Source: Shinella curvata
Lineage (GTDB): Bacteria; Pseudomonadota; Alphaproteobacteria; Rhizobiales; Rhizobiaceae
Direction of reading: 5' to 3'
Length of the DNA stretch: 64,000 nt
NCBI RefSeq assembly: GCF_022899935.1
Contig: NZ_JALJCJ010000004.1
Location: 496,001-560,000, forward strand
Shown: piece after piece, positions 1 through 8,969 of the stretch
Layout of the letters: each line of letters begins with the position of its first letter
Position numbering within the stretch: position 1 is the stretch's first letter
The notes under the pieces: generated by a model
The model's database searches: none
Told to the model about the DNA's origin: nothing
Seen by the model: the letters and a program-made list of their open reading frames with translations, nothing else
Translations under genes and position numbers: made by a program

Positions 1-3000
1 GCGAAGGAAAACGGCGTTCGCCTCGTCGTCGGCTGCCGGCTGGATCTTGTCGATGGCACGTCGCTGCTCGTCTATCCGACCGACCGCGATGCCTATGCCC
101 GGCTTTGCCGCTTGCTCACCATCGGCAAGAAAAAAGCCGGCAAGGGAAAATGCCATCTCGACTGGTCGGATGTCGTCGAATGGAACGAAGGCCTGCTTGC
201 CGTGCTGGTGCCCGACGAGGCCGATGACACCGCCGCCTTCAACCTGCGCCGCCTCTCGGAGGCGTTTGCGGACCGTTGCTACCTCGCCCTGACGCTCCGC
301 CGTCGGCCGAACGACCAGCTGCGCCTCTTCGACCTCTCCAACCTCGCTGCGCAGTATCGCGTGCCCACGGTCGTCACCAACGATGTGCTCTACCACGAAC
401 CGGCCCGTCGCATGCTGCAGGACATCGTCACCTGTATCCATCACAACGTCGTCATCGACAATGCCGGCTTCCTGCGCGAACGCCACGCCGACCGCTACCT
501 CAAGCCGCCAAAAGAAATGCACCGCCTGTTCGCGCGTTACCCGGAGGCCCTTGCCCGCACGCTCGATATCGTGGAACGCTGCCGGTTTTCGCTGGATGAG
601 CTGGAATATCAATATCCGGAGGAACGGGAATATACCGAGCTGACCCCGCAGGAGGCGTTGGAGAAATATACCTGGGAGGGAGCGGCGGTGTTCTATCCAG
701 AGGGCATTCCGGACATGGTGTGCAAAAAGCTCCTTCACGAGTTGGAGCTGATCCGCAAGATGAAATATGCGCCCTATTTTCTCACGGTGAACGCCATCGT
801 GCGCCATGCACGCTCACTTCCTATCCCGATCCTTTGTCAGGGCCGGGGTTCGGCAGCCAACAGCGCGGTCTGCTTCGTCCTCGGCATCACCTCCATCGAA
901 CCGACGGTGAACGGCCTGCTTTTCGAGCGTTTCGTCTCCGAGCAACGCGGCGAGCCGCCCGACATCGATGTGGATTTTGAGCACGAGCGCCGAGAGGAGG
1001 TGATCCAGTGGATATATGAGACGTATGGAACGCAGCGCTCCGCGCTCTGCGCGACCGTCATTCGCTATCGCTCGCGTGCGGCGATGCGCGATGTCGGTCG
1101 GGCGCTCGGTATGCCGGAAGATGTCTTAAAAGCCCTATCCTCGCAAGTGTGGGGTTGGTCGAATGACGTGCCGCAAACCTATACCGGATCGGCCGGCCTG
1201 AATGTGGATGATCGGCGAATAAAACTGCTGTTCGATCTTGCTCGACAATTGATCAACGCCCCTCGCCATCTCTCCCAGCATCCGGGTGGCTTCGTACTGA
1301 CGCGCGACCGGCTGGACGATCTGGTGCCCGTCGAGCCTGCCAGCATGGACAAACGGCAAGTGATCGAATGGGACAAGGACGATATCGAATATTTGAAATT
1401 CATGAAGGTCGACGTGCTGGCGCTCGGCATGCTCACCTGCATGCGTCGCGCTTTCGATTTTCTGAAAGAGCACAAGGGCTTGAACTATACGCTAGCGACC
1501 ATTCCGCAAAAAGATAAGCCGACTTATGAGATGATCTCGAAGGCCGACACGCTTGGCACATTCCAGATCGAGAGCCGCGCACAAATGTCCATGCTGCCGC
1601 GTCTCAGGCCGCAGGAGTTTTACGATATCGTCATCCAGGTGGCGATCGTCCGGCCAGGCCCGATCCAGGGTGACATGGTGCATCCGTATCTGAGGCGCCG
1701 GCAAAAACTTGAGAAGGTTGATTATCCCAGCCCGGCTTTTCGCAAGGTTCTGGAGCGGACGCTGGGTGTGCCCCTGTTCCAGGAGCAGGCCATGCAGGTG
1801 GCCATCGAATGCGCGGGCTTTACTCCCGGCAGGGCGGATGAGTTGCGCCGTGCCATGGCGACCTTCAAGCAGACCGGTGGGGTCGACAAGTTTCGCGAGG
1901 AATTGATCGAAGGCATGGTTAAGCACAAGCATCCGCGCGAATTTGCCCAACGCATGTGTAAACAGCTTGAGGGCTTCGGCTCCTACGGTTTCCCGGAAAG
2001 CCATGCCTACAGCTTCGCCATCGTCGCCTATGCCTCGTCCTATGTGAAATGCCATCACCCGGATGTCTTCTGCGCGGCCCTGCTCAATTCCCAGCCGATG
2101 GGGTTCTACGCGCCGGCGCAGATCGTGCGCGATGCGCGGGAGCATGGGGTGGAGGTGCGGCCTGTCTGCATCCACAAGAGCCGATGGGACTGCACGCTGG
2201 AGCCGACGGACGTGGCGGGGCGTTTTGCCGTGCGGCTCGGGCTGCGGCTGGTGAAGGGGCTCAACAACAAGGAGGCCGGTCGGTTTCTCGCCGAACGGGA
2301 AGAGGAGCCGTTCGTCTCGATCGACGATTTCTGGCGCCGTTCGGGGCTCTCGGCCGAGGTCCTGGTCCGGCTGGCAGAGGCGGACGCCTTTCTCCCCTCG
2401 CTCGGCCTGTCTCGCCGTGAAGCGCTCTGGGCGATCCGCGGCCTGCGCGACGAGCCGCTGCCGCTCTTCATTGCCGCTGCCGAGCGCGAGGCGGCGACCG
2501 TCCCGGAAATCACCGAGCCGGCCGTGGCGCTGCGCCCGATGGCGGTGGGCGGCGAGGTGGTGAAGGATTATGGCCATGTCGGCCTGACGCTCCGGGCCCA
2601 TCCGGTCAGTTTCCTGCGCGAAAGCCTGCAGCGGCGGCGCATCCTCCCCTGCGCGGAAGCGATCCGGCTGCGCGACAGGCAAAAGGTCGAGACGGCGGGC
2701 ATCGTGCTGGTGCGCCAGCAGCCGGGTTCGGCCAAGGGCGTCATCTTCGTGACCATCGAGGACGAGACGGGAATCGCCAACCTCGTCGTCTGGCGCAAGG
2801 TCTTCCTCGCCTATCGCCCCATCGTGATGGGCGCGCCGATGATCGGCGTGAAAGGCTATATCCAACGGGAAGGGGAGGTGGTGCATCTTGTCGTGCAGCA
2901 CCTCACCGATTTGTCCGCCGATTTCGCCACGATCGGCCGGCGCGGCGCCGCCGCTGGAAATGATGCGGGTCAGGTGGAGGCGATCCGCGTCAAGTCCCGC

Positions 3001-3012
3001 GATTTCCATTGA
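1..3012 (+). CDS. dnaE2: Error-prone DNA polymerase DnaE2 (ImuC), 5' end outside window
   Basis: Partial gene: the frame is open from base 1, so the start lies upstream and 1003 residues are visible. Full-length DnaE2 is around 1080 residues, so roughly 80 are missing. It is a C-family polymerase of the alpha-subunit type used in SOS-induced translesion synthesis with ImuA and ImuB. The end of the PHP domain is present (GCRLDL near codon 11). The palm carries the catalytic triad PDIDVDF at window codons 320-326, and the DnaE2-type stretch FQIESRAQMSMLPRL lies near codon 521. The C-terminus holds helix-hairpin-helix and OB-fold regions. In rhizobia this gene normally ends an imuA-imuB-dnaE2 operon; the upstream partners would be outside the window. 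No SOS box can be assessed here. Confidence 0.96.
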   Translation, partial: AKENGVRLVVGCRLDLVDGTSLLVYPTDRDAYARLCRLLTIGKKKAGKGKCHLDWSDVVEWNEGLLAVLVPDEADDTAAFNLRRLSEAFADRCYLALTLRRRPNDQLRLFDLSNLAAQYRVPTVVTNDVLYHEPARRMLQDIVTCIHHNVVIDNAGFLRERHADRYLKPPKEMHRLFARYPEALARTLDIVERCRFSLDELEYQYPEEREYTELTPQEALEKYTWEGAAVFYPEGIPDMVCKKLLHELELIRKMKYAPYFLTVNAIVRHARSLPIPILCQGRGSAANSAVCFVLGITSIEPTVNGLLFERFVSEQRGEPPDIDVDFEHERREEVIQWIYETYGTQRSALCATVIRYRSRAAMRDVGRALGMPEDVLKALSSQVWGWSNDVPQTYTGSAGLNVDDRRIKLLFDLARQLINAPRHLSQHPGGFVLTRDRLDDLVPVEPASMDKRQVIEWDKDDIEYLKFMKVDVLALGMLTCMRRAFDFLKEHKGLNYTLATIPQKDKPTYEMISKADTLGTFQIESRAQMSMLPRLRPQEFYDIVIQVAIVRPGPIQGDMVHPYLRRRQKLEKVDYPSPAFRKVLERTLGVPLFQEQAMQVAIECAGFTPGRADELRRAMATFKQTGGVDKFREELIEGMVKHKHPREFAQRMCKQLEGFGSYGFPESHAYSFAIVAYASSYVKCHHPDVFCAALLNSQPMGFYAPAQIVRDAREHGVEVRPVCIHKSRWDCTLEPTDVAGRFAVRLGLRLVKGLNNKEAGRFLAEREEEPFVSIDDFWRRSGLSAEVLVRLAEADAFLPSLGLSRREALWAIRGLRDEPLPLFIAAAEREAATVPEITEPAVALRPMAVGGEVVKDYGHVGLTLRAHPVSFLRESLQRRRILPCAEAIRLRDRQKVETAGIVLVRQQPGSAKGVIFVTIEDETGIANLVVWRKVFLAYRPIVMGAPMIGVKGYIQREGEVVHLVVQHLTDLSADFATIGRRGAAAGNDAGQVEAIRVKSRDFH

Positions 3013-3114
3013 TCCTGTCGGCGGCGGCAGTGATTCGCACGTCTTCAAGGCCTGCGTCTCGCCTTGCCCCACCTGCAAAACTCGCCTACGAAAATGGTAG
3101 CGAGGGAGGGCGCC

Positions 3115-4557
3115 ATGCAGGAAGAACTCACAGCTTCGGACGGACGGCTGGACGACCCGCAGCGCGCCTATAAAATCCTGATCGCCGATCTCGTCGGACT
3201 GCGCTTCGATGCGGATGGTAATCCCGATCCCGGCGAGGTGCGCGCGCATATCGAGGCGAAGGGCGGCACCTTTCATGAGGGCGTCTATCAGCGCGAGCCC
3301 CTGCCGCCGGGCCTGCATTTCTTCTACCAGCCGGATCTGAGCGCCGAGGCCGAGATCATCGCCCAGACGGCGGACGGGCGTTATGACTCACTGATCGCGG
3401 CGGCGACCTTCATTCCCAAACAGGCGATTTTTCCGCTCGGCGGCGTGCGTATCGGTGCCGGCACCGGCAATATGGGCTCGGCCTCCTGGGGCGGCGGCAA
3501 TGGCGAGGGTGGTGATGCCCCCTTGATGAACACGCCCGGCATCAACAGCCGCGCCACGGCGCAGATGGTTATGAAGGCGATCCTGAAGGTGATGCCGGAC
3601 CTGCCGGTCGCGCAGCTGCATGCGCGCGTGGTAACGGGTGATTTCGACACCGGCCGTGACCTCAAATCCTTCCCGACCGCCAAGCTCGAGGGGCGTCGCA
3701 TGGCGGTGCTCGGCTATGGCAATATCGGCCGTGAGGTGGCCCGGCTCGCCCGGGCTTTCGGGATGTTCGTGACGATTTATGCCCGACCGAAGCATCGGCA
3801 ATGGATCGAGGCCGAGGGGTTTGGCTATGCGGCCTCGCCGGTGGAGGCGGCCGACGGGGCGGATGTGCTTTCCGTCCATGTCGGTCTTGGCCGGCTGGAC
3901 GAGGAGACGCGGATCCATGCCAATGCTGGTATGGTCGGCGAGGCGGTGATGGTGGCGATGAACCGTGGCGCCGTCATCGTGAACTACGATCGCGGCGAGG
4001 TGGTGGATACAGCGGCCCTCGACCGAGCGCTGGCCTCGGGGCAGGTGCGCCATGCGGCCATCGATGCCGATCTCTTCAGGAACGCGACGAGCGGCGCTCT
4101 AAGCGGCCCGATGCTACCCTATCTCAAACTCGCCGAGCGCCATCCGGACAGGCTTGAACTGCTGCCCCATGCGGCGGCCGATACGGACCATCCCTCGCGG
4201 GTTGCCGGCGCCTGCCAGGCGGTGGACCAGATCATCGATGTCATCCATTTCCGGCGGGTGACGAACCGGAAGGGCGATCTTCCCGAAGGCTATGTCGATG
4301 CCGGGGCGAAAGTGCCGCATGGCATCGGCCGCGTGACGACGGCAACACTTGCGGCGGCGGCGGTCGATCCACGTTTTGCCGAGCTCAACGGCATTTCACG
4401 CGAGATCGCCGATACGTTCGAGGCGATCGTCGAGGCGGTGGACGAGGGTATGACGCACCAGCCGGCGCATGGCGACGTCGCCTCGCTGACCCATCTCCTG
4501 CTGCGCCAGCGCCGGCTTCTCGAAGCGCTGGGGCTGGACGGGCCGGCGGAGGCCTGA
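3115..4557 (+). CDS. Atypical NAD-binding D-2-hydroxyacid dehydrogenase family protein
   Basis: A 480-residue protein of the D-isomer 2-hydroxyacid dehydrogenase fold (phosphoglycerate/formate dehydrogenase relatives). The Rossmann motif GYGNIG is at residues 200-205. The catalytic-type Arg is at 293 in NYDRGEVVD and the His at 352 in LLPHAAADTDH. It is longer than usual (family about 310-410), with an extended C-terminus past residue 380. The usual DVFxxEP segment carrying the third catalytic acid reads DADLFRNAT, so the Glu is not in its normal place. The start at 3115 is chosen because GAGGGAGG lies 6 bases upstream; in-frame ATGs at 3064 and 3094 lack such a site. Substrate is not deducible. 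It stands between dnaE2 and a small membrane protein and shows no obvious pathway link. Confidence 0.85.
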   Translation: MQEELTASDGRLDDPQRAYKILIADLVGLRFDADGNPDPGEVRAHIEAKGGTFHEGVYQREPLPPGLHFFYQPDLSAEAEIIAQTADGRYDSLIAAATFIPKQAIFPLGGVRIGAGTGNMGSASWGGGNGEGGDAPLMNTPGINSRATAQMVMKAILKVMPDLPVAQLHARVVTGDFDTGRDLKSFPTAKLEGRRMAVLGYGNIGREVARLARAFGMFVTIYARPKHRQWIEAEGFGYAASPVEAADGADVLSVHVGLGRLDEETRIHANAGMVGEAVMVAMNRGAVIVNYDRGEVVDTAALDRALASGQVRHAAIDADLFRNATSGALSGPMLPYLKLAERHPDRLELLPHAAADTDHPSRVAGACQAVDQIIDVIHFRRVTNRKGDLPEGYVDAGAKVPHGIGRVTTATLAAAAVDPRFAELNGISREIADTFEAIVEAVDEGMTHQPAHGDVASLTHLLLRQRRLLEALGLDGPAEA

Positions 4558-4582
4558 GGAACTTTCGTCCTGCCCGTAAGTT
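4558..4582 (+). promoter_or_regulatory. Candidate EcfG-type (general stress sigma) promoter
   Basis: GGAAC at 4558-4562 directly follows the stop codon of the preceding gene. It is followed after 16 bases by AGTT (4579-4582), one mismatch from the alphaproteobacterial EcfG pattern GGAAC-N16/17-CGTT. It sits 34 bases before the start of the small membrane protein gene. Pattern match by eye only. Confidence 0.35.
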
Positions 4583-4616
4583 TTGCTCCTGAGATGAAAT
4601 TCAGGGAGTGTCCGCC

Positions 4617-4988
4617 ATGACCCATCAGCAAGACGAACGCGGCGATCCGATCACCCTCACGCATGATCCCGTCCGCAAGGATTATTCCGCCCGCGAGACC
4701 CGGCAGGGCGGCCCTGGCAGGCCGGTGTTGAAAGTGCTCGGCATCAGCCTTGCGCTCGCCCTTATCGCCTGGGGCGCGGTGGAAATCTTCGGCGAACGCA
4801 TCGATCCTTCCGCGCCTGTCGATGCGACGCAGACCTCGTCCACCACCAGCGGCGAGCCGGCGCAGGACACGATCGACAACAGCGTGCCCGGCGGCGGCGA
4901 AGCGGTGCCGACCGACCGTTCTCCGACGCAGCAATCCGGGACCGACGGCGATAGCCAGAAGGTCACGCCTGGCGGTACTGCGAACTGA
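4617..4988 (+). CDS. Small single-pass membrane protein, hypothetical
   Basis: A 123-residue protein of unknown function. The N-terminal 40 residues are polar and charged. One hydrophobic segment follows (VLKVLGISLALALIAWGAV, about residues 39-57), then a low-complexity Ser/Thr/Gly/Pro/Asp-rich tail of about 60 residues that would lie outside the membrane. There is no signal-peptide-like positive n-region at the very start, so a signal anchor is more likely than secretion. The ATG at 4617 is preceded by GGGAG; a GTG at 4608 in the same frame is the alternative. A possible EcfG-type promoter upstream would place it in the general stress response, which is inference. The protein is not assigned to a named family. 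Confidence 0.7.
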   Translation: MTHQQDERGDPITLTHDPVRKDYSARETRQGGPGRPVLKVLGISLALALIAWGAVEIFGERIDPSAPVDATQTSSTTSGEPAQDTIDNSVPGGGEAVPTDRSPTQQSGTDGDSQKVTPGGTAN

Positions 4989-4992
4989 TCTG

Positions 4993-5016
4993 AAAAGCCG
5001 GCGCGTTAGCGCCGGC
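4993..5016 (-). terminator. Minus-strand hairpin terminator containing the stop codon in its loop
   Basis: Perfect 8-bp inverted repeat GCCGGCGC / GCGCCGGC (4997-5004 and 5009-5016) with a 4-base loop. On the minus strand the stem is followed by four Ts (4993-4996). The TAA stop of the P1 peptidase gene lies at 5008-5006, inside the loop. It may also serve as a hairpin for the plus-strand gene ending at 4988. Confidence 0.7.
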
Positions 5017-6127
5017 CATACTGCTGCATGACGGCCATCAGCGCTTCGTGATCGATGGCATCGACGCGCAGGCGGTCGTGCGGTGTGCCGCCGGCGCTTT
5101 CCGCTGCCAGCATGGCGTTGACCACGGCTTCCTCCACACTATCGACTGCCGCCGCATAGACGGGGTCGAGATATTCGTCATTGACCATCTCGATGTTGAG
5201 CCGGGCCGGGGCGCGGTGTGCCATGGGCCGTGGATTGGCGGTGGAAAAGGCGAGGAAGATATCGCCGGAATTGTTGCCGCCGGGCGTGCCGTTGCGGCCG
5301 ATGCCGATCGAGGCGCGGCGGGCGAGGCGTTTCAGCTGGTGCGGTGCCATCGGTAAGTCGGTCGCGATGACCACGATGATCGAGCCACGCTCCTTCAACT
5401 GGCTCTGTGGGGTATTGTCCGTGAGGTGTTTGCCGACGGGTACGCCGCAGACCGTCAGCCAGTCGCGCTGGCCATGATTGGCCTGCACGAGCGTGCCGAT
5501 CGTATAATCCCTGTCGCCATAGGAGACGACGCGGGAGGACGTGCCTGTGCCGCCCTTGAAGCCGTAGGTGATCATGCCCGTGCCGCCGCCGCAATTGCCC
5601 TCGGAGACGGGGCCACGCGAGAGATTTTCCAGCGCCGCTCGGGCGTCGGCTTCCGTCACCGGCATGCCGTTGATGTCGCTCAAGGCTCCGTCATAGGTCT
5701 CGGCAATCACCGGCATCAGCCAGAGGAAATCGCCGATGTCGTAGGTCGAGGGATAGCGCTCCAGCATCCAGCGGATCGTCGCGTGATGGGTGATGCCGAC
5801 GCCATGGGTGTTGGTGATCATGACCGGGCCGAGGAAGGTGCCGCCGTCCTCGATCCAGTGCGTGCCGGTCATCTCGCCATTGCCGTTGAACCGGTGCAGG
5901 CCGGCATAGACGGGCACGGGCGTTTCGCTTTCGCTGTGCGGCAGGATGGCGGTGACGCCGGTGCGCACCGGCAGTTTGCGGCCGGGGCGCGGGGTTTCCT
6001 CGCGGATGGTCTGGAAGCCGACGGCAATGCCGTCGACATCGGTGATGGCATTGAGCGGGCCGGTGCGGCCGGTGAAAGGCAGGCCGAGCGCGCGGGCGCG
6101 GGGTTTGGTCGTCTGGGTCATGATCAT
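5006..6127 (-). CDS. P1 family (DmpA/BapA-like, S58) aminopeptidase
   Basis: A 373-residue member of the DmpA family of N-terminal-nucleophile peptidases, which release N-terminal L- or D-residues or beta-amino acids. Family hallmarks seen: EGNCGGGTGM and GFKGGTGTSSRVV in the middle, then RGSIIVVIATDLP followed by PHQLKRLARRA. Autocleavage in the family occurs before the Ser of the last motif; here that is Ser249, matching DmpA Ser250 closely. The start ATG at 6127 overlaps the TGA of the upstream permease (ATGA), so the gene is translationally coupled as the last gene of the ABC operon; a second ATG lies at 6121. Its position suggests it processes the imported substrate, but which amide bond it cuts is unknown. 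Confidence 0.9.
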   Translation of the reverse strand: MIMTQTTKPRARALGLPFTGRTGPLNAITDVDGIAVGFQTIREETPRPGRKLPVRTGVTAILPHSESETPVPVYAGLHRFNGNGEMTGTHWIEDGGTFLGPVMITNTHGVGITHHATIRWMLERYPSTYDIGDFLWLMPVIAETYDGALSDINGMPVTEADARAALENLSRGPVSEGNCGGGTGMITYGFKGGTGTSSRVVSYGDRDYTIGTLVQANHGQRDWLTVCGVPVGKHLTDNTPQSQLKERGSIIVVIATDLPMAPHQLKRLARRASIGIGRNGTPGGNNSGDIFLAFSTANPRPMAHRAPARLNIEMVNDEYLDPVYAAAVDSVEEAVVNAMLAAESAGGTPHDRLRVDAIDHEALMAVMQQYGRR

Positions 6128-6954
6128 TTCTGCCGGGAACGAAGGTAGAGGCCAAGCGAGGCGATGACGAAGGAGAAGGTCAGCATCATCACGGCGATGG
6201 CGTTGATCTCCGGCTTGATGCCGCGCCGGAGCATGGCGAAGATGAACATCGGCAGCGTCGTGACATCGACGCCGGCGATGAAATAGGTGATGACGAGGTC
6301 GTCCATCGAAATGATGAAGGCCAGCAGCGCGCCGCCGACGACGCCGGGCAGCAGCTGAGGGAACACCACCTTGCGGAAGGTCGTCCATTCGTTGGCGCCG
6401 AGATCGGCGGAGGCATGCTCCAGCGTGCGATCCATGCCGGCGAGCCGTGCCGAGACGACGATGAAGACATAGGAGATCAGAAAGGTGCACTGGCCGATGA
6501 TGATCGTCTTCAGGCCGAGATTGATGCCGGAATTGACGAAGAAGATCAGGAGCGCGATGCCGAGCACTATATCGGGCATCAGCATCGGCATGAACATGAT
6601 GGTGCGGTAGAAGCGCCGTCCGAAGAAGTCGAAACGGTAGACGGCGATCGCGATTGCCGTGCCGAGCACGGTGGCGATCGCCGTGGTGGAGGTTGCGATG
6701 ATCAGGCTGTTCCAGAGCGCCTCGACGAGTTGGCTCGTCGATTCCAGATAGAGCGCGTTTTCCGAAATCTTCGTCTTGAAGCCGAGGACCTGAGCGTACC
6801 ATTCGGTGGTGAAGCCGGTCCAGGTCATCATGTTGACCGGGTTCGCATTGAACGAATAGACGGCGATCAGCGCGAGCGGGATGTAGATGAAGGCGAAGAA
6901 CAGCGCGGTATAGGCGATCAGGCTGCCGCGGGCCAGCGTGGCGAAAATCTTCAT
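6124..6954 (-). CDS. ABC transporter permease, PotC-like
   Basis: A 276-residue inner-membrane permease of the spermidine/putrescine (PotC/YdcV) group. About six hydrophobic segments are visible, beginning SLIAYTALFFAFIYIPLALIAVYSF. The ATPase-contacting EAA loop reads EHASADLGANEWTTFRKVVFP around residues 180-200. The start at 6954 has GAGGAG 9 bases upstream. It lies 11 bases after the PotB-like permease stop and overlaps the next gene by 4 bases, giving an operon order ATPase-permease-permease-peptidase. It probably pairs with the 300-residue permease encoded upstream and with the solute-binding protein divergently encoded at 9117. Confidence 0.92.
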   Translation of the reverse strand: MKIFATLARGSLIAYTALFFAFIYIPLALIAVYSFNANPVNMMTWTGFTTEWYAQVLGFKTKISENALYLESTSQLVEALWNSLIIATSTTAIATVLGTAIAIAVYRFDFFGRRFYRTIMFMPMLMPDIVLGIALLIFFVNSGINLGLKTIIIGQCTFLISYVFIVVSARLAGMDRTLEHASADLGANEWTTFRKVVFPQLLPGVVGGALLAFIISMDDLVITYFIAGVDVTTLPMFIFAMLRRGIKPEINAIAVMMLTFSFVIASLGLYLRSRQK

Positions 6955-6965
6955 GGCCGCTCTCC

Positions 6966-7868
6966 TCAATGTCCGGTCGCGGGGTCGAAGCCGCGACGGC
7001 CGGAAACGACGACGTGGATGAAGAGCAGCACCAGCATGACGGTCATCACCATCATGGCGAGCGCCGAGCCGAAGGGCCAGTTGCGCGCGGCGAGGAACTG
7101 CTGCTCGATGAGATTGCCCAGCATCATGACCTTCGCGCCGCCGAGAATGGCCGGCACGACGAAATTGCCGAGCGCGGGAATGAAGACGATGACCGCGCCG
7201 CCGGCAATGCCCGGCGCCGTCAGCGGCAGGATGATGCGCAGGAAGGTGCGGATCGGCCCGGCGCCGAGATCGAGCGAGGCGCGCACCAGCGTCCAGTCGA
7301 GTTTCTCGACGCTGGCATAGACCGGCATGAACATGAACGGAATGAAGACATAGACCATGCCGAGAATGATCGCGCCGTCGGTATAGATGAGGTCGAGCGG
7401 TCGGCTGACGATACCGGTGCCGATGAGCACTTCGTTGGCGAGGCCGGTCGGGCGCAGGATGAGCACCCAGATGAACAGCCGCACGATCAGGCTGGTGAAG
7501 AAAGGCAGCGTGATCAGGAAGAGGCAGAAATTCTTCCAGCGGTCGGAGAGCCGGCTGATGCAGAAGGCGGCCGGGTAACAGACGAGGAGTGTCGCCAGGA
7601 CGGTCATCGCCGCGATCTTCAGCGAGCGCAGGAAGATCGCGATGTAGATCGGGTCGAAATCCTCGAACATGGGGTCGGCGAAGCCGAGGATGCGGCCGTA
7701 ATTGTGCGGATACCAGGTCCATTCCACCCCGCCGTAAAGGCCGGGCGCGAGGAAGCTCGTCACGATCATGATGGCGAGCGGGCCGAGGAAGAAGACCGCC
7801 AGGAACAGCGAGACGGGTCCGAGCAGGACGGCCAGCTGGGCGCGGCGGCGAAAGGCAATCGACGTCAT
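6966..7868 (-). CDS. ABC transporter permease, PotB-like
   Basis: A 300-residue inner-membrane permease of the PotB/YdcU type. The N-terminal transmembrane segment (QLAVLLGPVSLFLAVFFLGPLAIMIV) is followed by a periplasmic stretch of about 60 residues and then the five-helix core. The EAA-type loop reads VRASLDLGAGPIRTFLRIILP near residue 200. The start ATG at 7868 comes 1 base after the ATPase stop, so translation is probably coupled. It forms the permease heterodimer with the product of the next gene. Polyamine-type substrate is inferred from family only. Confidence 0.92.
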   Translation of the reverse strand: MTSIAFRRRAQLAVLLGPVSLFLAVFFLGPLAIMIVTSFLAPGLYGGVEWTWYPHNYGRILGFADPMFEDFDPIYIAIFLRSLKIAAMTVLATLLVCYPAAFCISRLSDRWKNFCLFLITLPFFTSLIVRLFIWVLILRPTGLANEVLIGTGIVSRPLDLIYTDGAIILGMVYVFIPFMFMPVYASVEKLDWTLVRASLDLGAGPIRTFLRIILPLTAPGIAGGAVIVFIPALGNFVVPAILGGAKVMMLGNLIEQQFLAARNWPFGSALAMMVMTVMLVLLFIHVVVSGRRGFDPATGH

Positions 7869-7869
7869 G

Positions 7870-8952
7870 TCAGGCCGCCTCCGCCGGAAGGAGGTGCACG
7901 GCGGCAGGATCATAGGCGAGGCGCGCGCGGCGCGACTGCTCGATTTCGCCGACGAGGCTGCGCCGCATGGCGGGGATTTCCGCGATGACGCGCCGGCCGG
8001 TCACTGTCCGGCCGAACAGCTCGAAGGTCGAGCCGACGAAGACGATCTGTTCGAGATCGACGTCGAGGCCCGGCGCGCTGTCGCCGGATTGAGCGATGAA
8101 GAATTGTTCGGGGCGGATGAGCGCGGTTGCCGCGCCCGTTGCACCCTGCCGGCCATGGGAAATGGATAGGCCGTCCTTGGTGACGAGCTGCCCGCTGCCG
8201 GCCTCGCCCTCGAAGAGATTGCTGGCGCCGACGAAGGTGGCGACGAAACTGTTCTTCGGCTGGTCGTAGATGGCGCGCGGCGTGTCGAGCTGCTGGATGC
8301 GGCCGCCCGAGAGCACGGCGACGCGGTCCGACATTGTCAGCGCCTCCTGCTGGTCGTGCGTCACGAAGATGAAGGAGATGCCGAGCTCGTGCTGCAGCGT
8401 CTTCAGCTCGATCTGCATGGACTGGCGCAGATTCTTGTCGAGCGCCGACAGCGGTTCGTCGAGTAGCAGCAGCTTCGGCCGGGCGATGATGGCGCGGGCG
8501 AGCGCCACGCGCTGCTGCTGGCCGCCGGAGAGCTGACGGGGCTTGCGGCCCTCCATGCCCTCGAGCCCGACCATGCGCAGCGCGTCGCCGACGCGCTTCG
8601 TGCGCTCGGCTTTCGCGACACCGGCGACTTCAAGCGCATAGCCGGTGTTTTCGCCCACCGTCATATGCGGGAAGAGCGCATAGTTCTGGAACACCGTGTT
8701 GACCGGGCGGCGGTAGGGCGGCCGGTCGGTCATGTCCTCGCCGTCGATCAGAATGTGGCCGCCATCGAGCTGGACGAAGCCGCTGATCGCCTGGAGCAGG
8801 GTGGTCTTGCCGCAGCCGGACGGCCCAAGCAGCGTCAGGAATTCGTTTCGGCTGACGTCGAGATCGATCGCGTCGAGCGCCGTCACGGTCTGTCCCTCCG
8901 GCGTGGCAAAGGCCTTCGCCGCCTTTTCCAGGCGGACTATGGAATCTCGCAT
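7870..8952 (-). CDS. ABC transporter ATP-binding protein, PotA-like
   Basis: A 360-residue ATPase of the spermidine/putrescine/opine class. Walker A GPSGCGKT is at residues 43-50, the signature LSGGQQQR at 141-148 and Walker B LLLLDE at 161-166. A C-terminal TOBE-type domain extends from about residue 240. It energises import through the two permeases encoded immediately downstream. First gene of the minus-strand operon, reading away from a shared regulatory region with the solute-binding protein gene at 9117. Close relatives carry polyamines, Fe(III) or phosphonates, so the substrate call rests on the permease and binding-protein types. Confidence 0.93.
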   Translation of the reverse strand: MRDSIVRLEKAAKAFATPEGQTVTALDAIDLDVSRNEFLTLLGPSGCGKTTLLQAISGFVQLDGGHILIDGEDMTDRPPYRRPVNTVFQNYALFPHMTVGENTGYALEVAGVAKAERTKRVGDALRMVGLEGMEGRKPRQLSGGQQQRVALARAIIARPKLLLLDEPLSALDKNLRQSMQIELKTLQHELGISFIFVTHDQQEALTMSDRVAVLSGGRIQQLDTPRAIYDQPKNSFVATFVGASNLFEGEAGSGQLVTKDGLSISHGRQGATGAATALIRPEQFFIAQSGDSAPGLDVDLEQIVFVGSTFELFGRTVTGRRVIAEIPAMRRSLVGEIEQSRRARLAYDPAAVHLLPAEAA

Positions 8953-8969
8953 CGTCGTTCCCCATTAAT

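Noticed and set aside
1492-3318. 608-codon open frame on the minus strand opposite dnaE2
   Set aside because: Lies antisense to a well-conserved polymerase; composition is the His/Arg/Asp-rich type produced by the complement of GC-rich codons, with no domain.
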